DNA of 64,000 nucleotides from Aromatoleum aromaticum EbN1 (GCF_000025965.1 NC_006513.1:1054001-1118000); one strand, 5' to 3'. Positions 7,097 to 17,189 are shown, counted from the stretch's first letter. Program-made: numbers and translations. Notes: generated by a model from the sequence alone, not told the origin.

Positions 7097-8947
7097 TCAG
7101 CGCTGGACTTGCGTGACGTCGCGCACGCCGCCGGTGTCGGCACTGGTCGTCAATGCTGCGTAAGCCTGCAGCGCCGCCGAGACGACGCGTTGGCGCCCTT
7201 CCGGCTTCCACGCCTTGTGGCCCTTCGCGTTCATTGCGGCACGGCGCGCGGTCAGCACTTCATCGGGTACGGCGAGATGGATGCGCCGGTTCGGGATGTC
7301 GATCTCGATCGAGTCGCCCTCCTCGACCAGGCCGATCGCGCCGCCGCACGCGGCTTCCGGCGAGACGTGGCCGATCGACAGGCCCGAAGTACCGCCGGAG
7401 AAACGGCCGTCGGTCAGCAGCGCGCATTCCTTGCCGAGCCCTTTCGATTTCAGGTAGCTCGTCGGATACAGCATCTCCTGCATGCCGGGACCGCCCTTGG
7501 GCCCTTCATAGCGGATCACGACGATGTCGCCGGCGACGATTCGATCGCCGAGGATGCCTTCGACGGCCGCTTCCTGGCTCTCGAACACGCGCACGCGTCC
7601 GGTGAAAGTCCAGATGGACTCATCGACTCCGGCGGTCTTGACGATGCAGCCTTTCTCGGCAATGTTGCCGTACAGCACGGCGAGGCCGCCCTCCTGCGTG
7701 AACGCGTTCGCCCGGTCGCGGATCACGCCGTGCGAGCGGTCCATATCGAGCTCTTTCCAGCGCCGGTTCTGCGAGAACGCGACCTGCGTCGGCACGCCGC
7801 CGGGAGCTGCCTTGTAGAACTCGAACACCGCGTTGTCGTGAGCCTGCATGACGTCCCAGCGCGACAGCGCTTCGGCCATCGTCTTGCTGTGCACCGTTGG
7901 CAGCTCGGCATGCAGCAGGCCGGCGCGGTTCAGTTCGCCGAGGATCGCCATGATGCCGCCGGCGCGGTGCACGTCCTCGATATGCACGTCGGCCACTGCC
8001 GGTGCGACCTTGCACAGGCACGGTACCTTGCGCGAAATGCGGTCGATATCCGCCATCGTGAAATCCACCCCGGCTTCACGTGCGGCAGCGAGCAGGTGCA
8101 GCACGGTGTTCGTCGAGCCGCCCATCGCGACGTCGAGCGTGATCGCGTTCTCGAACGCCTGGAAAGTCACGATCGAACGCGGCAGCACCGAGGCGTCATC
8201 CTTTTCGTAGTAACGCCGCGCCATGTCGACGATCGTGCGGCCGGCGCGCAGGAACAGCTGCTCGCGGTCGGCATGGGTCGCGAGCACAGTGCCGTTGCCC
8301 GGCAGCGACAGGCCCAGCGCTTCGGTGAGGCAGTTCATCGAGTTCGCGGTGAACATGCCGGAACACGAGCCGCAGGTCGGACAGGCGGAACGCTCGATCG
8401 CATCGACTTCGGCATCCGAGCAGCTGCTGTCGGCCGCCTTGACCATCGCGTCGACAAGATCGAGCGAGATCACCTTTGCTTCCCACTTGACCTTGCCCGC
8501 TTCCATCGGACCGCCGGACACGAAGATCGCCGGGATGTTCAGCCGCAGTGCGGCCATCAGCATGCCAGGGGTAATCTTGTCGCAGTTCGAGATGCACACC
8601 AGCGCGTCGGCGGTGTGCGCATTGACCATGTATTCGACGCTGTCGGCGATCAGCTCGCGCGACGGCAGCGAATAGAGCATTCCGGCATGCCCCATCGCGA
8701 TGCCGTCGTCGACGGCGATGGTATTGAATTCCTTCGCCACGCCACCGGCCGCCTCGATCTCGCGCGCGACCAGCTGGCCGAGGTCTTTCAGGTGCACGTG
8801 GCCGGGCACGAACTGCGTGAAACTGTTCGCGATGGCAATGATCGGTTTTTCGAAATCGCCGTCCTTCATGCCGGTGGCGCGCCACAGCGCGCGGGCGCCC
8901 GCCATGTTGCGGCCAGCGGTGGAAGTGCGGGAACGGTATTGGGGCAT
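7097..8947 (-). CDS. ilvD: Dihydroxy-acid dehydratase
   Basis: A 616-residue enzyme, the same length as E. coli IlvD. It dehydrates 2,3-dihydroxy-isovalerate and 2,3-dihydroxy-3-methylvalerate to the 2-keto acids in valine and isoleucine synthesis. The family motifs are present: CDKITPGML, an iron-sulfur Cys region [40 protein letters not shown], and the ending [14 protein letters not shown] at 8947 begins [14 protein letters not shown], the canonical start; the frame is open further upstream but without similarity. It stands alone and is divergent from the yceH-like gene. Confidence 0.95.
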
Positions 8948-9096
8948 GATGTCCTCGGCTCGGAAATCGGGCGCTCGGCTCTCGCCGGCCTGCGCCACTT
9001 CGGGTTCAGGCCTGGAATTCTAACCGAAGCGAAACGCCCGTCGGCTATCATTCCCCTCCCGCCGCGGGCACGCCCGCGGCACCGAATGGGAATGCA

Positions 9097-9783
9097 ATGA
9101 CCGATCACACCCTGGCCGACGCCGATGAAGGCTTCGACCTCGACTCCGTCGAGATCCGCGTCCTCGGCGTGCTGATGGAGAAAGCCTTCGTCACGCCGGA
9201 CAATTACCCGCTCTCGGTGAACGCGATCGTCACCGGCTCGAACCAGCTCACCGGCCGCGATCCGGTGATGAATCTCACCGAAACCGAAGTCCAGGAGGCG
9301 CTCGACCGGCTCATCGCGCGCAAGCTCGTATCGAAGCGCGACCAGGCCAGCGCGCGCGTCGGCAAGTACGAGCACCTCGTTCGCCTGCGCCATTCGCTGC
9401 CGCCGCCCGAACAGGCCGCGCTCGCGACGCTGATGCTGCGCGGGGCGCAGACTGCGGGCGAGATCCGCCAGCGCAGCGAACGCATGCATCGCTTCGACGA
9501 CATCGCCGCGGTGGACAAGGTGCTCGAGCACCTGGGCGAAAAATACCCGCCAATGGTCGCCGCGGTGCCGAAAGCACCCGGCACGAAGGAGACCCGCTAC
9601 GCGCATCTGCTGGGCGGCCGGCAGGCTTTCGTGCAGATGGGCGAAGCCGTCGCGAGCGGGTACGGGTCAGGCGGTGCGGTGCGCGGGCGGACCTCGGAAC
9701 TCGAGGAGGAAGTGCGGCGCCTGCGCGACGAGTTCGACGTGCTGCGCAGCGAGTTCGAGAAATTCCGCTCGCAGTTCGAATGA
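9097..9783 (+). CDS. yceH: YceH family protein (DUF480)
   Basis: A 228-residue protein of two winged-helix-like repeats: [26 protein letters not shown] near residues 15-41 and the [19 protein letters not shown] block in the middle, followed by a C-terminal coiled coil ([22 protein letters not shown]). This matches the conserved YceH/DUF480 family, whose biochemical function is not established. It lies 43 bases ahead of lgt on the same strand. Confidence 0.85.
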   Translation: MTDHTLADADEGFDLDSVEIRVLGVLMEKAFVTPDNYPLSVNAIVTGSNQLTGRDPVMNLTETEVQEALDRLIARKLVSKRDQASARVGKYEHLVRLRHSLPPPEQAALATLMLRGAQTAGEIRQRSERMHRFDDIAAVDKVLEHLGEKYPPMVAAVPKAPGTKETRYAHLLGGRQAFVQMGEAVASGYGSGGAVRGRTSELEEEVRRLRDEFDVLRSEFEKFRSQFE

Positions 9784-9826
9784 GCGCCCGGCTTTCATAT
9801 ATCACGCTCCTTCCCCCCCACCGCCC

Positions 9827-10621
9827 ATGCTGATCCATCCCCAGTTCGACCCCATCGCATTTTCCGTCGGCCCGCTGTCGGTGCGCTGGTACGGTCTCAT
9901 GTACCTGATCGCGTTCCTGCTGTTCATGACGCTCGGCCGTGTGCACGCGCGACGGCGCCCCGAGCTGGGCTGGAACGCGCAGCAGCTCGACGACCTGCTG
10001 CTGTACGGCATGCTCGGCGTGGTGCTCGGCGGGCGGCTCGGCGAAGTGCTGTTTTTCCAGCCCGCGTATTACTTCAGCCACCCCGCGGAGATCCTCGCGA
10101 TCTGGAAGGGGGGCATGAGTTTTCACGGCGGCTTCCTCGGCGTGCTCGTCGCAATGTGGCTGTATGGACGCCGCAGCGGCAAGGGTTTCTGGCAAGTCAC
10201 GGATTTCATCGCGCCGCTCGTGCCGACCGGGCTTGCGGCAGGGCGCCTGGGCAATTTCATCAATGGCGAACTGTGGGGCCGTCCGGTCCAAACCGACGTT
10301 CCATGGGCGATGGTGTATCCGTGGGTGGACGCTCTCCCCCGCCATCCGTCGCAGCTCTATCAGGTGGCGGGCGAAGGCCTGCTGCTGTTCGCGATCCTGT
10401 GGGTCTATTCGGCCCGCCCGCGGCCGCTGAAGGCCGTCTCCGCGATGTTCCTGATCGGTTACGGGGTACTGCGCTTCGCAGCCGAGTTCTTCCGCACGCC
10501 GGATCCGGGAATATTCGGCACCCTGTCGCTCGGGCTGTCCACGGCCCAGTGGTTGTGCGTGCCGATGATCGCCGTCGGCGTCGGGCTGCTCGCGTCGACT
10601 CGGACAGATCCGGCGCATTGA
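9827..10621 (+). CDS. lgt: Prolipoprotein diacylglyceryl transferase
   Basis: A 264-residue inner-membrane enzyme that transfers diacylglycerol from phosphatidylglycerol to the lipobox cysteine of prolipoproteins. It has about seven hydrophobic segments, the SFHGGFLG motif near residue 100 and the Lgt signature [14 protein letters not shown] near residue 140. It starts with [23 protein letters not shown], the typical N terminus. Its 3' end overlaps by 163 bases a convergent open frame. Confidence 0.94.
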   Translation: MLIHPQFDPIAFSVGPLSVRWYGLMYLIAFLLFMTLGRVHARRRPELGWNAQQLDDLLLYGMLGVVLGGRLGEVLFFQPAYYFSHPAEILAIWKGGMSFHGGFLGVLVAMWLYGRRSGKGFWQVTDFIAPLVPTGLAAGRLGNFINGELWGRPVQTDVPWAMVYPWVDALPRHPSQLYQVAGEGLLLFAILWVYSARPRPLKAVSAMFLIGYGVLRFAAEFFRTPDPGIFGTLSLGLSTAQWLCVPMIAVGVGLLASTRTDPAH

Positions 10622-11085
10622 CCGCTTTCCGCACTCGCGATGTCGTTCGTCCCCCCCGCCAGCTCCGCCAGTGCGGCAGGCAGCATGTCGCAGGTCACGA
10701 CGACATCGGCGCCGAGCGCCGACGCGGCGCGGGCAGGCATCGAGTCGAGCGACGGCACGATCGAAACGATGCACGCATCCAGCGCGACGCGGCGCAACAG
10801 CCCGATGAATCTTGCCGGTTCGTTCACCGCGACCTGCCAGTCGAGCACCGTGACGTCAGGCCGGACGCGGAAATAGAGCTGCAGCGCCCGGCTTTCGGCG
10901 TCCGTCCTGCCGACGAGATCAAACAGCGGCGAGTTCAGCAGGAAGTCGTCGAGGCGCTCGCAGCAGCGCTCGCGCGGGGCCGCCAGCATGACGCGCAGCG
11001 GCCGTCCGGGAAAGGTTTGTTGACGGCTGCGGTATTGGAGCAGCGGAAGCATTCGGGTTCGTCCCGGAAATAATTCGGCAATCAT
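10459..11085 (-). CDS. Receiver-like protein overlapping lgt antisense
   Basis: A 208-residue frame whose first 125 or so residues look like a CheY-type receiver fold: [11 protein letters not shown] at strand 1, DVTVLDWQV at the phosphoacceptor position, ACIVSIVPS at strand 4 and [18 protein letters not shown] at the end. The invariant acidic pair and Lys are not clear, so it may be a pseudo-receiver. The last 60 or so residues are Ser/Pro-rich and read antisense through the end of lgt, suggesting that an original stop was lost. An alternative start is ATG 11052. It could regulate through protein contacts, but no output domain is present. That this is a gene is moderately supported. Confidence 0.5.
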   Translation of the reverse strand: MIAELFPGRTRMLPLLQYRSRQQTFPGRPLRVMLAAPRERCCERLDDFLLNSPLFDLVGRTDAESRALQLYFRVRPDVTVLDWQVAVNEPARFIGLLRRVALDACIVSIVPSLDSMPARAASALGADVVVTCDMLPAALAELAGGTNDIASAESGQCAGSVRVDASSPTPTAIIGTHNHWAVDSPSDRVPNIPGSGVRKNSAAKRSTP

Positions 11086-11221
11086 GCCACAGGCCCGACC
11101 CTGATGACATTGGGGATTTCACACGGCATCGGACGGACTCTGCGGGTTCCGCACGAAGGACCGGCGACAGGGCGGAAAGCAGCGGGTGGAACGCGATCTT
11201 CCTGTATCCCGGGACTCGGCC

Positions 11222-11260
11222 GTGTCATACCTGACACACTTGGTCACATTTAGATACTAT
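11222..11260 (+). promoter_or_regulatory. Promoter with palindromic operator ahead of malonyl-CoA decarboxylase
   Basis: A perfect inverted repeat GTGTCA-TACC-TGACAC (11222-11237) overlaps a plausible -35 box CTGACA (11231-11236); 18 bases further is a -10-like TACTAT (11255-11260). This leads to the mcd gene starting at 11302. The regulator is unknown; overlap with the -35 box suggests repression. Confidence 0.5.
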
Positions 11261-11301
11261 GATGCCCTCATTGCAAGAGGAGCGACTTTAGGAGGCATGA
11301 C

Positions 11302-12681
11302 GTGGCATCCGGACTTGTTTCTCGCAGCCTGTCGAAAGTGCGCGCGATGGTCGCCGGAGCAGGAGGAAAAAGCAGCGAGCCGTCGGAAAAAGTGCTCGCG
11401 CGCATCCGGCTGCAACTGAAGGAATGCGCCGAGAGCCTGGGCGGTGAAGTGTCGACGCGGCTGCGCGCAGGCCGTCTCGCCGAAACTTATCTGAGCCTCG
11501 ACGATGCGGAACGGATCGCATTCCTGCGCATGATCGCGCTCGAGTTCGGACCTGATCCGGAAAAAATTGCGAAAGCGCACGAAGCGTATCAGGCCGCAGT
11601 GGGGACGGACCGGCAATGGGACGCCGAAGCCCAGCTGCGCGCCGCAATGCGCTCGTCGCGGATCCGCATCCTGACCCAGTTCAATGCGATTCCGCAGGGC
11701 GTGAAGTTCCTCGTCGACCTGCGCGCGGACCTGCTTCGCTTTCTCGAGCAACACAAGGAACTCAAGTCGCTCGATCGCGAACTCGAAGCGCGCCTGACGG
11801 CGTGGTTCGACGTCGGCTTTCTCGAGCTCACGCGGCTCACGTGGAATTCCCCCGCCGCGCTGCTCGAGAAAATCGTCCAGTACGAGGCGGTGCACGAGAT
11901 CCAGTCGTGGCGGGACCTGAAGAACCGGCTCGGCTCCGACCGTCGCTGCTACGCATTCTTCCACCCGCGGATGCCGCAGGAGCCGCTGATCTTCGTCGAA
12001 GTCGCGCTGATGGAGGAACTCGCCGACAACGTGCAGAAACTTCTCGACGAAAACGCTCCGGCAGCCGACACCGGTCGCGCCACCACCGCGATCTTCTATT
12101 CGATCAGCGCTACCCAGGAAGGGCTGCGAGGCGTGTCTTTCGGCAATTTCCTGCTCAAGCGCGTCCTCGACGATCTCAAGCGCGACTTTCCGAAACTCGA
12201 CACTTTCGCCACGCTCTCGCCGCTTCCGGGACTGGTGCGCTGGGCGTCGAAGCACCCGGACGAAGTCGCCGCGGCCTTCACCGAGGCCGACTGGAAGCGC
12301 CTGGCCGCGATCGGCATCGAGGGAGCGGAGTCGGAGCGCCTCAAGCCGGTGCTGGCGGGGAGCCATGAATGGGTTGCCGACAGGTCCTTGGCGCGGGCGT
12401 TGCGCGATCCGCTGCTGCGGACCGCTGCAGCTTACCTGCTCGGCGGCCGGCGAGACAGGAAGGCGATCGATCCGGTTGCCCGCTTCCATCTGGGCAACGG
12501 AGCCCGCATCGAGCGGCTGAACTGGCTCGCAGACACCTCGGACAAGGGACTCGACCAGTCGTGGGGAATCATGGTCAATTATCTCTATGACCCCGACCGC
12601 ATCGTGACGAACGTCGAGACTTTCACCGCCAGCGGGGAAATCGACGCGGCTGCGGGCGTGAAGCGGCTTGCGCGGCGCTGA
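11302..12681 (+). CDS. mcd: Malonyl-CoA decarboxylase
   Basis: A 459-residue protein of the MCD family converting malonyl-CoA to acetyl-CoA and CO2. Recognisable blocks are RLAETYLSLDDAERIAFL in the helical N-terminal domain and, in the acetyltransferase-like C-terminal domain, FFHPRMPQEPLIFVEVAL, FYSISATQEGLRGVSFGNFL and FATLSPLPGLVRW; the final part has ARFHLGNGARIERLNWLAD. The GTG at 11302 is chosen because AGGAGG at 11290-11295 lies six bases before it, while the out-of-frame ATG at 11297 is too close. It stands directly before a c-di-GMP protein gene, 12 bases away, though a functional link is not obvious. Confidence 0.88.
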   Translation: MASGLVSRSLSKVRAMVAGAGGKSSEPSEKVLARIRLQLKECAESLGGEVSTRLRAGRLAETYLSLDDAERIAFLRMIALEFGPDPEKIAKAHEAYQAAVGTDRQWDAEAQLRAAMRSSRIRILTQFNAIPQGVKFLVDLRADLLRFLEQHKELKSLDRELEARLTAWFDVGFLELTRLTWNSPAALLEKIVQYEAVHEIQSWRDLKNRLGSDRRCYAFFHPRMPQEPLIFVEVALMEELADNVQKLLDENAPAADTGRATTAIFYSISATQEGLRGVSFGNFLLKRVLDDLKRDFPKLDTFATLSPLPGLVRWASKHPDEVAAAFTEADWKRLAAIGIEGAESERLKPVLAGSHEWVADRSLARALRDPLLRTAAAYLLGGRRDRKAIDPVARFHLGNGARIERLNWLADTSDKGLDQSWGIMVNYLYDPDRIVTNVETFTASGEIDAAAGVKRLARR

Positions 12682-12693
12682 CGGCGAGGCATT

Positions 12694-15141
12694 GTGAAGT
12701 TTCCTTTCTGGAGCACTTCGATCCGTGCCCGTCTGCTGCTGGCCAGCACAGTCGTCCAGGTCCTGCTGCTGACACTGCTGCTCGCCAACAGCGTGCGGCT
12801 GATGAACGACGCGACGTCCGCGAGCCTCGAGACGCTCATCGACCAGAACGCGACGATGCTCCACGCGATGGCGGCCGCGTACGGCGACCAGGGCCAGTTC
12901 GACGTACTGCAGGACGTGCTGGGCGAGTTGCTGGGCGAAGCCGATGAAGGCCTTGTCTATGTGCGCATCGGCACTGCGGACGGACACCTTCTCGTCAGCG
13001 CGGGGATGCCCGGCATGACTGGAGTCCCGCCGGACAACTCGGAGGTCGCCGACGGCAGCCACCACAACGAGCTGATCCACGTGCGACGGCCGCTGCTGCT
13101 CGAACGCAACGAAATCGGCTTCCTGCAGTTCGGCGTGTCGGTGTCGGTGCTGGCCGCAGCACGCAAGGCGATCACCGAGCAGGGCGCGGTGATCGCGCTG
13201 GTCGAGATCCTGCTGACTTTCGCGCTGCTGTCGGGCATCGGTTTTCTGCTCACCCGCAAGCTGAGCCGCCTGTTGGCGAGCAGCCAGGCGATCGCCGAGG
13301 GGCGGCTGAACCACCGCCTGCCGGAAGACGGCCACGACGAGCTCTCCCGCCTCTCCCAGCATTTCAACGTCATGGCCGCGAACCTGCAGGACCGGATCGG
13401 CGAACTGCAGGACACGGCGGCGCGCCTGAAAGCCAGCGAGCAGCGGTACGAACTCGCGATCCAGGGCGCCCACGACGGCCTGTGGGACTGGGACATCGCC
13501 GCCGGGTCGGTGTATTGCTCGCCGCGCTGCTGCGAGATCACGGGCCTTTCGGCCGACCGCCCGCTGCAGTCGCCCACCGACATCCTCGGCAGAATCCACC
13601 CGCTCGATGTATCGGCGTACCGCAACGAGCTCGTCCAGCACCTGAAAGGAAACAGCGCCCAGTTCAAGGCGGAATACCGCATGCGCCAGCACGACGGCAG
13701 CTATTGCTGGGTCATGAAGCGCGGCGTGGCGCTGCGCGGCCCCCACGGCCGCGCGTTCCGCATGGCGGGATCGATCAGCGACATTCACCTGCACAAGCTG
13801 GCGCAGATGCAGCTCCAGTTCGATGCCCTCCACGACAGTCTGACAGGGCTGCCGAATCGGGCCCTGTTCCTCGAGCACGTACACAGCGCACTCGGCCAGC
13901 AGCAGCGCCGGGCCAACCATTTCGGCTTTGCGGTGCTCGCGATCGACCTCGAGCGCTTTCGCCTCGTCAATGACAGCTTCGGCCACGCCGCAGGGGACGA
14001 GCTGCTGAAGAAAGTGGCGGAGGCGATCCGGGCGACGCTGCGCCAGGGCGACGTCGCCGCACGCGTCGGCGGCGATCAGTTCGCGCTGCTGCTCAACGGC
14101 ATCGACGATCCGGCCGAATCGCTGCGCCTTGTCGAAGCGCTGCGCGAGAACATCGCGAAGCCGACGTGGCTGGCCGGTCACACGCTGTACCCGAAATGCC
14201 GCATCGGCGTCGCGCTGAGCACCGACCACGACGACGGAGAAGCCCTGTTGCGTGACGCCGACAACGCTCTTCAGCAGGCGCGCGAAGGGGGTTGCGAGGG
14301 CCGCGTGGCGATGTTCCATGCGTCGATGCACACTCACGCACTGCAAACCCTGCGGCTCGAAGGCGAACTGCGCACGGCGCTGCGCAACGACGGGCTGGCG
14401 GTGCACTTCCAGCCGATCGTCGCGCTCGCCGACGGCAGCATCAGCAGCTTTGAAGCGCTGGTGCGCTGGCCGCACCCCACTGAAGGGATGCTGGCGCCGG
14501 ACCTGTTCATTCCGCTGGCCGAGACCCTCGGGCTGATCCACGAACTCGACATGCTGGTGCTCAGACGCGCCTGCGAGCACCTCCTGCAGTGGCAGCGCAG
14601 GGCCAACGGCGAACCGGTTCCGCGCGTCAGCGTCAATCTTTCCGCGTTGCAGTTTTCGCGGCCCGATCTCGCCGGCGAGATCATCGCCGAAGTGCGCCGT
14701 CACGGCTTGCCCCCCGGCCTGCTGCGCGTCGAAGTCACCGAAAGCGTCCTCGCCGAGACGTCCGGCCCGGCGACCCAGGTGCTGCAACGCCTGCGCGACA
14801 TCGGCATGTCGGTGCTGATCGACGATTTCGGTACCGGCTACTCGGCGCTGAGCTATCTGCACACCATCCCGTGCGACCTCGTGAAACTGGACGGTTCGTT
14901 CGTCCGCAGCCTCGAGCACGACGAGCGCCTGCGCAAGATCGTCGCGCGAAGCATCGAGCTCGCTCACGACCTCGGCATCCGTGTAGTCGCCGAATGCATC
15001 GAAACGCCCGAGCAGGACGCACTACTGCGGGCGATGGGATGCGACTACGGGCAGGGCTACCACTATTCGCGCCCGCTCGATCCTTTGGCGGCCGAACATT
15101 TGCTGTTCGGCGCAACGACGGCGACCGAGGCCTCCACATGA
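12694..15141 (+). CDS. Membrane HAMP-PAS-GGDEF-EAL protein, likely c-di-GMP phosphodiesterase
   Basis: An 815-residue membrane signalling protein. It has two transmembrane segments (about 12-32 and 165-185) bracketing a periplasmic sensor region, then HAMP, a PAS domain (GAHDGLWDWDIAAG), a GGDEF domain and an EAL domain. The GGDEF motif is GGDQF (residues 459-463), so cyclase activity is doubtful. The EAL domain keeps EAL (587-589), SVNLSALQF, DDFGTGYSAL, LVKLDGSFV and ECIET, the residues needed for hydrolysis. Start is GTG at 12694. Its stop overlaps the start of a porin gene (ATGA at 15138-15141), and a small binding protein follows, so the three form one operon. Confidence 0.85.
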   Translation: MKFPFWSTSIRARLLLASTVVQVLLLTLLLANSVRLMNDATSASLETLIDQNATMLHAMAAAYGDQGQFDVLQDVLGELLGEADEGLVYVRIGTADGHLLVSAGMPGMTGVPPDNSEVADGSHHNELIHVRRPLLLERNEIGFLQFGVSVSVLAAARKAITEQGAVIALVEILLTFALLSGIGFLLTRKLSRLLASSQAIAEGRLNHRLPEDGHDELSRLSQHFNVMAANLQDRIGELQDTAARLKASEQRYELAIQGAHDGLWDWDIAAGSVYCSPRCCEITGLSADRPLQSPTDILGRIHPLDVSAYRNELVQHLKGNSAQFKAEYRMRQHDGSYCWVMKRGVALRGPHGRAFRMAGSISDIHLHKLAQMQLQFDALHDSLTGLPNRALFLEHVHSALGQQQRRANHFGFAVLAIDLERFRLVNDSFGHAAGDELLKKVAEAIRATLRQGDVAARVGGDQFALLLNGIDDPAESLRLVEALRENIAKPTWLAGHTLYPKCRIGVALSTDHDDGEALLRDADNALQQAREGGCEGRVAMFHASMHTHALQTLRLEGELRTALRNDGLAVHFQPIVALADGSISSFEALVRWPHPTEGMLAPDLFIPLAETLGLIHELDMLVLRRACEHLLQWQRRANGEPVPRVSVNLSALQFSRPDLAGEIIAEVRRHGLPPGLLRVEVTESVLAETSGPATQVLQRLRDIGMSVLIDDFGTGYSALSYLHTIPCDLVKLDGSFVRSLEHDERLRKIVARSIELAHDLGIRVVAECIETPEQDALLRAMGCDYGQGYHYSRPLDPLAAEHLLFGATTATEAST

Positions 15142-16364
15142 TCTTCCGTCCGCTGCAGTGCGCACGCGTCCTCGGGCTGCTGATGCTGTTCGTGGCCTTC
15201 CGCGCGACGGACAGCGCCGCGGCCGATGCGGTGAAGCCCGAATTCTCGGGTTTCGCAACGCTCGGTGCCGTGACCACCGATCGCGACGACATGTGGTTCG
15301 CGCGCTACGGCGTCAACTACCCCGGCAGCAGCGATCCCGACTTCAGCCCCGATTCACTGCTGGGTCTGCAGGCGAGCCTGCGGCTTCTCGCTGACAATGA
15401 CGTCACGCTGCAGGCTCTCGTCATGGAGGACGGGAGGAACAGCTACGACCCGCGGGTCACGCTCGCCTTCTTCCGCCAGACGCTCGCGCCCGGCCTGTCG
15501 GTACGCGTCGGCCGGGTTCGTGCCCCGTTCTTCATGCTGTCGGATTCGCTCTACGTGAACTACGCGAATCCCTGGGTGCGCCCGCCCGTCGAAGTGTACG
15601 GGCTCAACCCGTTCAACGACCTCGACGGCATCGATTTCATCTACCACGCCCGGATCGGGGAACTGGACGCCGAAATCCATCCCTATTACGGTCGCAGCTC
15701 GATCCCGTTTCCGCAGGGCAAGGCGCGCCTCGAGGCGAGCCGGGGCATCAATCTGGTACTGACGCAGGGCAACTTTTCCCTGCACTTCGGCCACACCCGC
15801 GCGCAGCTCAAGATCGAATATCGCGACCCCCAGCATGTCGCGCTTGCCGCAGACCTCATTGCGGCGGGCCTGGGCAGCGTGAGGAGCGAGCTGTCGGGCG
15901 GCGACGGCAGGGCGAGCTTCGATTCGGCCGGGCTGCAATGGGACGACGGCCGCTGGCAGATCATCGGCGAATACGTGCGCCGGCGGACCGACCGCTACGT
16001 GACGAGCTCGAGCGCGTGGTACGTGAGCGTCGGGAGGCGCTTCGGCGCCTTCACGCCTTACGTCTCGTTGGCCCGGCAGACCCTCGACGAGCCTGTCGCG
16101 CGGGCGGTGATCCCCCCGTCCTCGGCGGCGCTCGAGGCTGACTGGAAAGCCTATCTGACCTCGCGCAACAACGCCCAGGGCAGCATTACCACCGGAGGGC
16201 GCTGGGACATCTCCCCCACTGCCGCGCTCAAGGCGGAATTCACTCACGCCCGGCTGGACCGCAACGCGTGGGGGTCCTACTTCCCGCGCGGCAATGCGCA
16301 GACCACTCCGATCGGAGGAAACACCGCGAACACGCTCAGCCTGTCGCTCGATGTGACTTTCTGA
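15138..16364 (+). CDS. Outer-membrane porin-like beta-barrel protein
   Basis: A 408-residue protein with an N-terminal signal peptide (cleavage near SAAAD), alternating beta-strand pattern, many Tyr/Arg/Asp-rich turns and a C-terminal Phe (LSLDVTF), typical of outer-membrane barrels. No substrate can be inferred. It is translationally coupled to the upstream c-di-GMP phosphodiesterase gene and followed 10 bases later by a small phosphate-binding-like protein, so it may belong to an envelope signalling unit. Confidence 0.72.
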   Translation: MIFRPLQCARVLGLLMLFVAFRATDSAAADAVKPEFSGFATLGAVTTDRDDMWFARYGVNYPGSSDPDFSPDSLLGLQASLRLLADNDVTLQALVMEDGRNSYDPRVTLAFFRQTLAPGLSVRVGRVRAPFFMLSDSLYVNYANPWVRPPVEVYGLNPFNDLDGIDFIYHARIGELDAEIHPYYGRSSIPFPQGKARLEASRGINLVLTQGNFSLHFGHTRAQLKIEYRDPQHVALAADLIAAGLGSVRSELSGGDGRASFDSAGLQWDDGRWQIIGEYVRRRTDRYVTSSSAWYVSVGRRFGAFTPYVSLARQTLDEPVARAVIPPSSAALEADWKAYLTSRNNAQGSITTGGRWDISPTAALKAEFTHARLDRNAWGSYFPRGNAQTTPIGGNTANTLSLSLDVTF

Positions 16365-16374
16365 GGCGATACAG

Positions 16375-16800
16375 GTGAAGCGGCTCCCCTCCGGAATCCT
16401 CGTCGCGGCGGCCCTGACGCTGTTCGCCCCGTTCGCCGCGGCGCAGATCCTCATCGTCACCAGCGCGCGCGGCGCAATCACCGAATTGTCGCGACAGCAA
16501 GCCGAGCAGTTGTACCTGGGGCGCACCCGCAGCCTGCCCGACGGGACACCGGTCGCGCTTGCCGACCTGCCGGCGGGCAGCGTGCGGGACCACTTCTACG
16601 AGCAGCTCACCGGCAAGAACCCGAGCCAGATCCGCGCCTACTGGTCGCGCATGGTCTTCACGGGCCGTGCGCTGCCGCCCCAGCAAGTCGAAAACGCCCG
16701 CGAACTCGGCGCGCTCCTCATGACCCACCCGAACCTGATCGGTTACCTCCCCGCTGCCAACCCGGATCCGCGCATGAGAGTGCTGCTCGAGCTTCCCTGA
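16375..16800 (+). CDS. Small PstS-like periplasmic binding protein
   Basis: A 141-residue secreted protein: signal peptide (cut near FAAAQ) then a single short domain with LSRQQAEQLYLGRTRSLPDGTPVALAD and AYWSRMVFTGRALPPQ, the pattern of short proteins annotated as phosphate ABC transporter substrate-binding, half the size of true PstS. Start is GTG at 16375. In this operon it follows a c-di-GMP phosphodiesterase and a porin, so it more likely senses a ligand for the membrane phosphodiesterase than feeds an ABC importer. That role is inference. Confidence 0.65.
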   Translation: MKRLPSGILVAAALTLFAPFAAAQILIVTSARGAITELSRQQAEQLYLGRTRSLPDGTPVALADLPAGSVRDHFYEQLTGKNPSQIRAYWSRMVFTGRALPPQQVENARELGALLMTHPNLIGYLPAANPDPRMRVLLELP

Positions 16801-16905
16801 GCGCCACTCTTCCTGCACGTCGGCTCGAATCACGGTCACAGGACGGCGCCGCGATTTCCCCGTAACGTGCGCAAGATGCTTGACCAATCCGGCAGGCAAT
16901 GTTGT

Positions 16906-16928
16906 AATGCGAATCGTTCCTATTCGTT
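16906..16928 (+). promoter_or_regulatory. Candidate Fur box upstream of hemP-bfd-bfr
   Basis: An inverted pair CGAAT-N7-ATTCG (16910-16926) inside the AT-rich segment beginning AATGCGAATCGTT, close to the Fur-box pattern of betaproteobacteria. It precedes hemP, an iron/heme gene normally Fur-controlled. Its closeness to in-frame ATG 16939 supports translation of hemP from ATG 17014. Confidence 0.65.
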
Positions 16929-17013
16929 GTACTGAAGCATGCCAAACGATCCCTTCCTCCCGCCGCGAGCCACGCATCGTCCTCCGGCTGAGAGCGCGTC
17001 GCGGGGAAGCGCG

Positions 17014-17145
17014 ATGGAACAGCACTCGCAGCCGATCCCGAGCACGGAGCTGCTGCTCGGGCGCACGAGTGTGACGATCGACCACGACGGAATGCATTAC
17101 GTCCTGCGTGCCACGCGCGCGGGGAAACTTATCCTGACAAAGTGA
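17014..17145 (+). CDS. hemP: Hemin uptake protein HemP
   Basis: A 43-residue HemP-family protein. The conserved C-terminal pattern IPSTELLLGRTSVTIDHDG, then HYVLRATRAGKLILTK is complete. ATG at 17014 has GGGGAAG about five bases upstream and is far enough from the Fur box; in-frame ATG 16939 would add 25 residues. HemP acts in heme uptake regulation in betaproteobacteria. It is followed by bfd and bfr and, further on, tonB-exbB-exbD. Confidence 0.82.
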   Translation: MEQHSQPIPSTELLLGRTSVTIDHDGMHYVLRATRAGKLILTK

Positions 17146-17189
17146 TCCCGCGGCAAGCGGGCGAACAAATGGAATAACGAGGCTAGACT

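Noticed and set aside
11257-14967. Very long minus-strand open frame (over 1200 codons) opposite mcd and the GGDEF-EAL gene
   Set aside because: Composition is Arg/Gln/His-rich without domains, and the plus strand carries well-recognised genes; it is an antisense shadow of high-GC coding DNA.
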